Assembly (NCBI GenBank): GCA_031287815.1 | Contig: JAITSM010000141.1 | Span: 1-16,638, forward strand | DNA length: 16,638 bases | Direction: 5' to 3' | Origin: Prevotellaceae bacterium | GTDB lineage: Bacteria > Bacteroidota > Bacteroidia > Bacteroidales > UBA932 | Shown here: positions 13,562 to 16,638 of the stretch, piece by piece | Position numbering within the stretch: the first letter of the stretch is position 1 | Layout of the letters: every line of letters starts with the position of its first letter | The notes under the pieces: model-generated | What the model saw: the letters and a program-made list of their open reading frames with translations, nothing else | What the model was told of the DNA's origin: nothing | Database searches by the model: none | Position numbers and translations under genes: made by a program

Positions 13562-14643
13562 GTATTAAAATAATTTAGCAGTTTCTTTTCAAGGTAGCCG
13601 CTGTCTTTAAACAGGGGCAACTCTTCTTTGGTTAATTTGAAAATATGATTGCCTGCCGGTTTTTGCGATATTCCTTTAATTCGTTTATCGGCAACGGGCA
13701 GGGCGGTATTTGTTAATAACTCAAAATCGTCGTATCGCTGTTGCAATAGTGGGAAAATTTCCTGCTCCGTCGCGCCCTCTACTACTAATGATATGTTCGG
13801 ATGCAGTTGCCCTGTGCGATGCCACGAAGGCGGAATCAGGTTTTCCGAAAAGTTTTTAAACTGGTTATGCCCCCATTTTGCCGGTGCGACGACTATCTTT
13901 CCGGGCGTTTGGTTAAGCCACGCGCCCCACCAGCTAAATGTACTGTTGGCGATAATCTGGTGCTTGCAGCGACTCATCAGTTGTAGGTCGCGGAAGCCTG
14001 TCAACCCCGTGTTGCCGGTTACATACACGGCATCCGGTATGGGCAAATGTTCCTTCACCCATTGCGGGTCGTCCGAGAAAATAAAAAACGCAGGATTGTC
14101 CGTTTGTTGGCGGACATACTCCACCGCTTCGCGATAATATTCCGCCGTGCAGATATCGCCAAACGCTACCCGGACGCGCGGTTTCACATAATCCCCTCTT
14201 CGCACATGGATGCCCACCGCATTGGTTGCGTCTATCATGGAAAGCGTTTTTTTATTCTCGTTATCCGTTACCGGCGGAAACCGGAAATCGTGCAGCAGCA
14301 CGTCCTTTACGGCTTCGGGATAATGGTAATTTTGCCAGTAACCTTTCCACCATATCGCTTTTTGGGCAGGATGCTCCCGGTCTGTTTGCAGGTTTTTCTT
14401 AAAAACTTTTTTTAATACATCACCGGCTAAGTAGAAGGGGCGCGCTTTCCAGTAAGGTAACTTATGGCTGTTGTGCGCCACCGCCTCAAATGCGCGTTCC
14501 AGTTCTATTTTCCATTTTTTCCGGATAAACGGTGCGGTGCAGTCCAGCCAAACGGCTTCTTCGCCCTTTTGAAGCAGGTAGTGGAAAAAAGCATATTGAA
14601 ACATCTGATTGCCCAAGCGCCCCTGAAAATAAATAATCTTCAT
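13543..14643 (-). CDS. Alpha-1,2-fucosyltransferase, glycosyltransferase family 11
   Basis: This 366-residue enzyme is predicted to transfer fucose from GDP-fucose in alpha-1,2 linkage to a sugar acceptor, probably on a surface glycan. It shows GRLGNQMFQYAF (8-19), the GDP-fucose-binding signature HVRRGDY (146-152) and the C-terminal motif ANSTFSWWGAWL (232-243), all diagnostic of GT11. There is no signal peptide or membrane segment, so it should be cytoplasmic or peripheral. The 3' end overlaps lysS by 19 bp, and the start lies 16 bp after the upstream glycosyltransferase. The acceptor, and even strict alpha-1,2 linkage, are inferred from the family. No GDP-fucose synthesis genes are in the window. 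Confidence 0.9.
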   Translation of the reverse strand: MKIIYFQGRLGNQMFQYAFFHYLLQKGEEAVWLDCTAPFIRKKWKIELERAFEAVAHNSHKLPYWKARPFYLAGDVLKKVFKKNLQTDREHPAQKAIWWKGYWQNYHYPEAVKDVLLHDFRFPPVTDNENKKTLSMIDATNAVGIHVRRGDYVKPRVRVAFGDICTAEYYREAVEYVRQQTDNPAFFIFSDDPQWVKEHLPIPDAVYVTGNTGLTGFRDLQLMSRCKHQIIANSTFSWWGAWLNQTPGKIVVAPAKWGHNQFKNFSENLIPPSWHRTGQLHPNISLVVEGATEQEIFPLLQQRYDDFELLTNTALPVADKRIKGISQKPAGNHIFKLTKEELPLFKDSGYLEKKLLNYFNTWNKQD

Positions 14644-14659
14644 AACACCTACACTATTT

Positions 14660-15529
14660 TTAAATAATGCGATAATTCTTATATTCGAACCACCGCCGGC
14701 CGGTCAATTGTTCCAGCCAATGCAGACAGCGGTCTTTGAGGGGGAACTTTTTTTGGGTTACATCGAAAGTAAACCGCCAGTTCATTCGTGAAATCCGCTC
14801 CTGCATTACCTGCGGATGAACGCCTTCAAACAGTTTCAGGGAATCGATTTTTGAATAGTCGAATTCATCGACATCCGGAATGTGGCGTTCTATCCACGTG
14901 TCGTCATGCCACATGCTATGGAACGTCTTTGCCTTTGCCTGCTGGCATTTTGGCGGCTTCACCCAACCGTAATGATAAATAAACGCATCTATTTTTTTTA
15001 CGCGCAGCTTCCGCCCGTCAATGCGAAACCCCTGTGCGTCGCGGTAAGAACGAATCGCTTTGTTGTTGCGGACAACCCTTATCTCATGACGGTACCACGT
15101 ACGCGAATCGCCGACATAGTCATACGAGCCGTAAAAATGAAGGTATTTAAACAGCAATCCCTCTACTTCCTTGTCGTCTTTATACCGTTCCATCGCTTGC
15201 CTGACAATGGGAATATACTTTTCGTGCAACACTTCATCGCCCTGGATATAGAACGCCCAGTCGGCGTCGGGGGCTACGGCAGCAAAGGCTTTGTCGGTTT
15301 CCTGCGCCAACACGCAGCCGCCTTCGCGCAGCGTATCGTCCCATACGGAATCAATGATTTTAACCTTTTCCGAAGGAATCGCTTCTATCATTTTCCGCGT
15401 GCCGTCGTCGGAATTGCCTGCGCAGACAATCATTTCATCGCATAACGGAAGAATGGAACCGATAGCCTCGATAATGGGATAATCGAACTTTTGTGCATTC
15501 CTGATAAATGTAAAACCGCTTACTTTCAT
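14660..15529 (-). CDS. Glycosyltransferase, family 2-like (GT-A fold)
   Basis: It is a 289-residue cytoplasmic protein. The N-terminus MKVSGFTFIRNAQKFDYPIIEAI is the nucleotide-sugar-binding start of many GT2-like enzymes. VCAGNSDDGT (35-44) and the metal-binding QGDE (96-99, in place of a strict DxD) follow. HYGWVKPP in the second half also occurs in related proteins. The donor and acceptor are unknown. It is the first gene of the leftward operon, with a -7 box about 18 bp upstream of its ATG and the fucosyltransferase 16 bp downstream, so the two probably build the same glycan. Confidence 0.82.
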   Translation of the reverse strand: MKVSGFTFIRNAQKFDYPIIEAIGSILPLCDEMIVCAGNSDDGTRKMIEAIPSEKVKIIDSVWDDTLREGGCVLAQETDKAFAAVAPDADWAFYIQGDEVLHEKYIPIVRQAMERYKDDKEVEGLLFKYLHFYGSYDYVGDSRTWYRHEIRVVRNNKAIRSYRDAQGFRIDGRKLRVKKIDAFIYHYGWVKPPKCQQAKAKTFHSMWHDDTWIERHIPDVDEFDYSKIDSLKLFEGVHPQVMQERISRMNWRFTFDVTQKKFPLKDRCLHWLEQLTGRRWFEYKNYRII

Positions 15530-15546
15530 TGCTGGTAAATATCCGG

Positions 15547-15554
15547 CAAAGATA
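15547..15554 (-). promoter_or_regulatory. -7 box for the leftward glycosylation-lysS operon
   Basis: The minus strand reads TATCTTTG, an exact TAnnTTTG. It ends 17 bases before the ATG at 15529, giving a leader of roughly a dozen nucleotides. No TTTG is seen at the -33 position. Confidence 0.6.
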
Positions 15555-15567
15555 CAATCTTTTTTCC

Positions 15568-15575
15568 TATCTTTG
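15568..15575 (+). promoter_or_regulatory. -7 box for recJ, divergent from the leftward operon
   Basis: TATCTTTG ends only five bases before the recJ ATG at 15581. The two opposing -7 boxes are 13 bp apart. Transcription would start at or within a few bases of the start codon. No -33 TTTG is visible. Confidence 0.6.
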
Positions 15576-15580
15576 CAGCT

Positions 15581-16638
15581 ATGGAAAAAAATTGGATAGT
15601 AAAAGAACAGGGTAATCCGGTGCTAATACGTCATTTGTCAGCGGAGCTGGGCATCGACCAAACGCTGGCGAATCTTTTGGTACAAAGAGGCGTTCAAACC
15701 TTCTCGGAAGCCAAAGATTTTTTTCGCCCGCAACTTAGTCACCTGCACGACCCGTTCCTTATGTGCGACATGGATAAGGCAGTGGCGCGTATCTGGCAAG
15801 CCATAGAGAATAAGGAAAAAATTATGGTCTATGGCGACTATGACGTGGACGGCACTACGGCTGTATCTTTGGTTTATTCGTTTTTAAAAAAATACACCCC
15901 ACTGGTTTCGTTCTACATTCCCGACCGCTACAGCGAAGGCTACGGCATTTCATACCAGGGAATCGACTATGCACGCGACAATGGCATTTCGCTGGTTATT
16001 GCGCTTGATTGCGGTATTAAAGCCAACGAAAAAATCGATTACGCCAACGACCGCGGCATTGATTTTATTATTTGCGACCACCACCTGCCGGGCAATGAAA
16101 TTCCGAAAGCCCTGGCAGTCCTCGATCCCAAGCGTGCCGATTGTTACTATCCGTTCGATGATTTGTCGGGTTGTGGCGTAGGGTTTAAATTACTGCAGGC
16201 TTTTTGCAAACAACAGGCTATTCCGCTGGAAGAATTATATCCATTTTTAGACCTGGTGGTGGTAAGCATTGCCTCCGACCTGGTTTCCATCACCGGCGAA
16301 AACCGCGTGCTGGCGCATTACGGATTGAAGCAACTTAACGAACATCCGCGGCACGGCTTGCTGTCGATTATCAAACTCGCCGGACTGGAAAAACACCTTA
16401 TCTCCATCGACGATATTGTATTCAAAATAGGCCCGCGCATCAATGCGGCCGGCCGGATGGAGTCGGGGAAAACGGCTGTGGATTTGCTGACCGCCGAAAA
16501 TGAAGAACACGCCACGCAAATGGGATGGACGATAAATACGCACAACAACGACAGAAAAAGCGTAGACCGCGAAATTACGCAGGCGGCGATTTCTATGGTA
16601 GGGGAACAGGGGATTTTGAAAACCAGGAAAACCATTGT
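15581..16638 (+). CDS. recJ: Single-stranded-DNA-specific exonuclease RecJ (partial, runs off the right edge)
   Basis: The first 352 codons are present and the frame is open to the last base. RecJ degrades single-stranded DNA 5' to 3' in recombinational and mismatch repair. The N-terminus MEKNWIVKEQGNP is typical. The DHH phosphoesterase domain has YGDYDVDGTTAV (Asp86, Asp88, Asp90, metal ligands), ALDCGI (Asp143), CDHHLPGNE (166-168) and SIASDLVSITGENR. FKIGPRINAAGRM leads toward the DHHA1 domain, which lies mostly outside the window with the OB-fold. The ATG is fixed by similarity and by the promoter immediately before it. Confidence 0.93.
   Translation, partial: MEKNWIVKEQGNPVLIRHLSAELGIDQTLANLLVQRGVQTFSEAKDFFRPQLSHLHDPFLMCDMDKAVARIWQAIENKEKIMVYGDYDVDGTTAVSLVYSFLKKYTPLVSFYIPDRYSEGYGISYQGIDYARDNGISLVIALDCGIKANEKIDYANDRGIDFIICDHHLPGNEIPKALAVLDPKRADCYYPFDDLSGCGVGFKLLQAFCKQQAIPLEELYPFLDLVVVSIASDLVSITGENRVLAHYGLKQLNEHPRHGLLSIIKLAGLEKHLISIDDIVFKIGPRINAAGRMESGKTAVDLLTAENEEHATQMGWTINTHNNDRKSVDREITQAAISMVGEQGILKTRKTI

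Overview
The window looks like a chromosomal segment of a Bacteroidetes bacterium, most likely an uncultured Bacteroidales-type organism. The main support is at least five copies of the Bacteroidetes -7 promoter box (TAnnTTTG), two of them paired with an exact -33 TTTG at 19 bp spacing. The gene families fit as well: bifunctional ThrA beside MetX, futalosine-pathway MqnA, an RlmD-type methyltransferase and a GT11 fucosyltransferase. No species can be named from sequence alone.

Layout. (1) 1-125 reads leftward as a strong promoter followed by a boxA-like sequence, suggesting that an rRNA operon starts just outside the left edge. (2) 126-315 is a 190-bp MITE-like element with 13-bp perfect inverted repeats around the last ~50 codons of an ISAs1-family transposase. 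(3) 333-3897 is a promoter plus metX-thrA (aspartate to homoserine to O-acetylhomoserine). (4) 3898-4454 is gene-free and packed with repeats. (5) 4458-8574 is a rightward cluster: mqnA, a CorA transporter (20-bp overlap with mqnA), a secreted NodB-fold protein lacking key catalytic residues, and rlmD. (6) 8575-9276, between convergent genes, holds a tandem array of 42-bp then 41-bp units. (7) 15529 down to 9277 is a leftward run of five genes: a GT2-like glycosyltransferase, an alpha-1,2-fucosyltransferase, lysS, a membrane-domain/GT2 fusion and a polysaccharide deacetylase. Adjacent genes overlap by 19 bp and 4 bp at two junctions. (8) recJ starts at 15581 rightward from a promoter divergent to that run and leaves the window incomplete.

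The most unusual feature is a dispersed family of intergenic elements. Each is made of 7-bp repeats, usually as two complementary arms around a conserved core resembling GGCTGGCGCCAGC. The heptamer differs between elements (GGAGAAT, GAGTTAT, GAAGTAG, GGCAGTA and others), but in most copies with two arms the left and right arms stay complementary, so each could form a long hairpin. Elements touch gene ends: they supply the tails and stop codons of metX, rlmD and the deacetylase, begin at the thrA stop, and one is translated in frame as the linker of the membrane-GT2 fusion. I do not recognise this as a named repeat family.

Functionally the window mixes housekeeping genes (amino-acid synthesis, menaquinone, Mg2+ uptake, rRNA and tRNA enzymes, DNA repair) with a surface-glycan or glycolipid set (two GT2-type domains, a GT11 enzyme, a polyprenol-glycosyltransferase-like membrane protein and a deacetylase).
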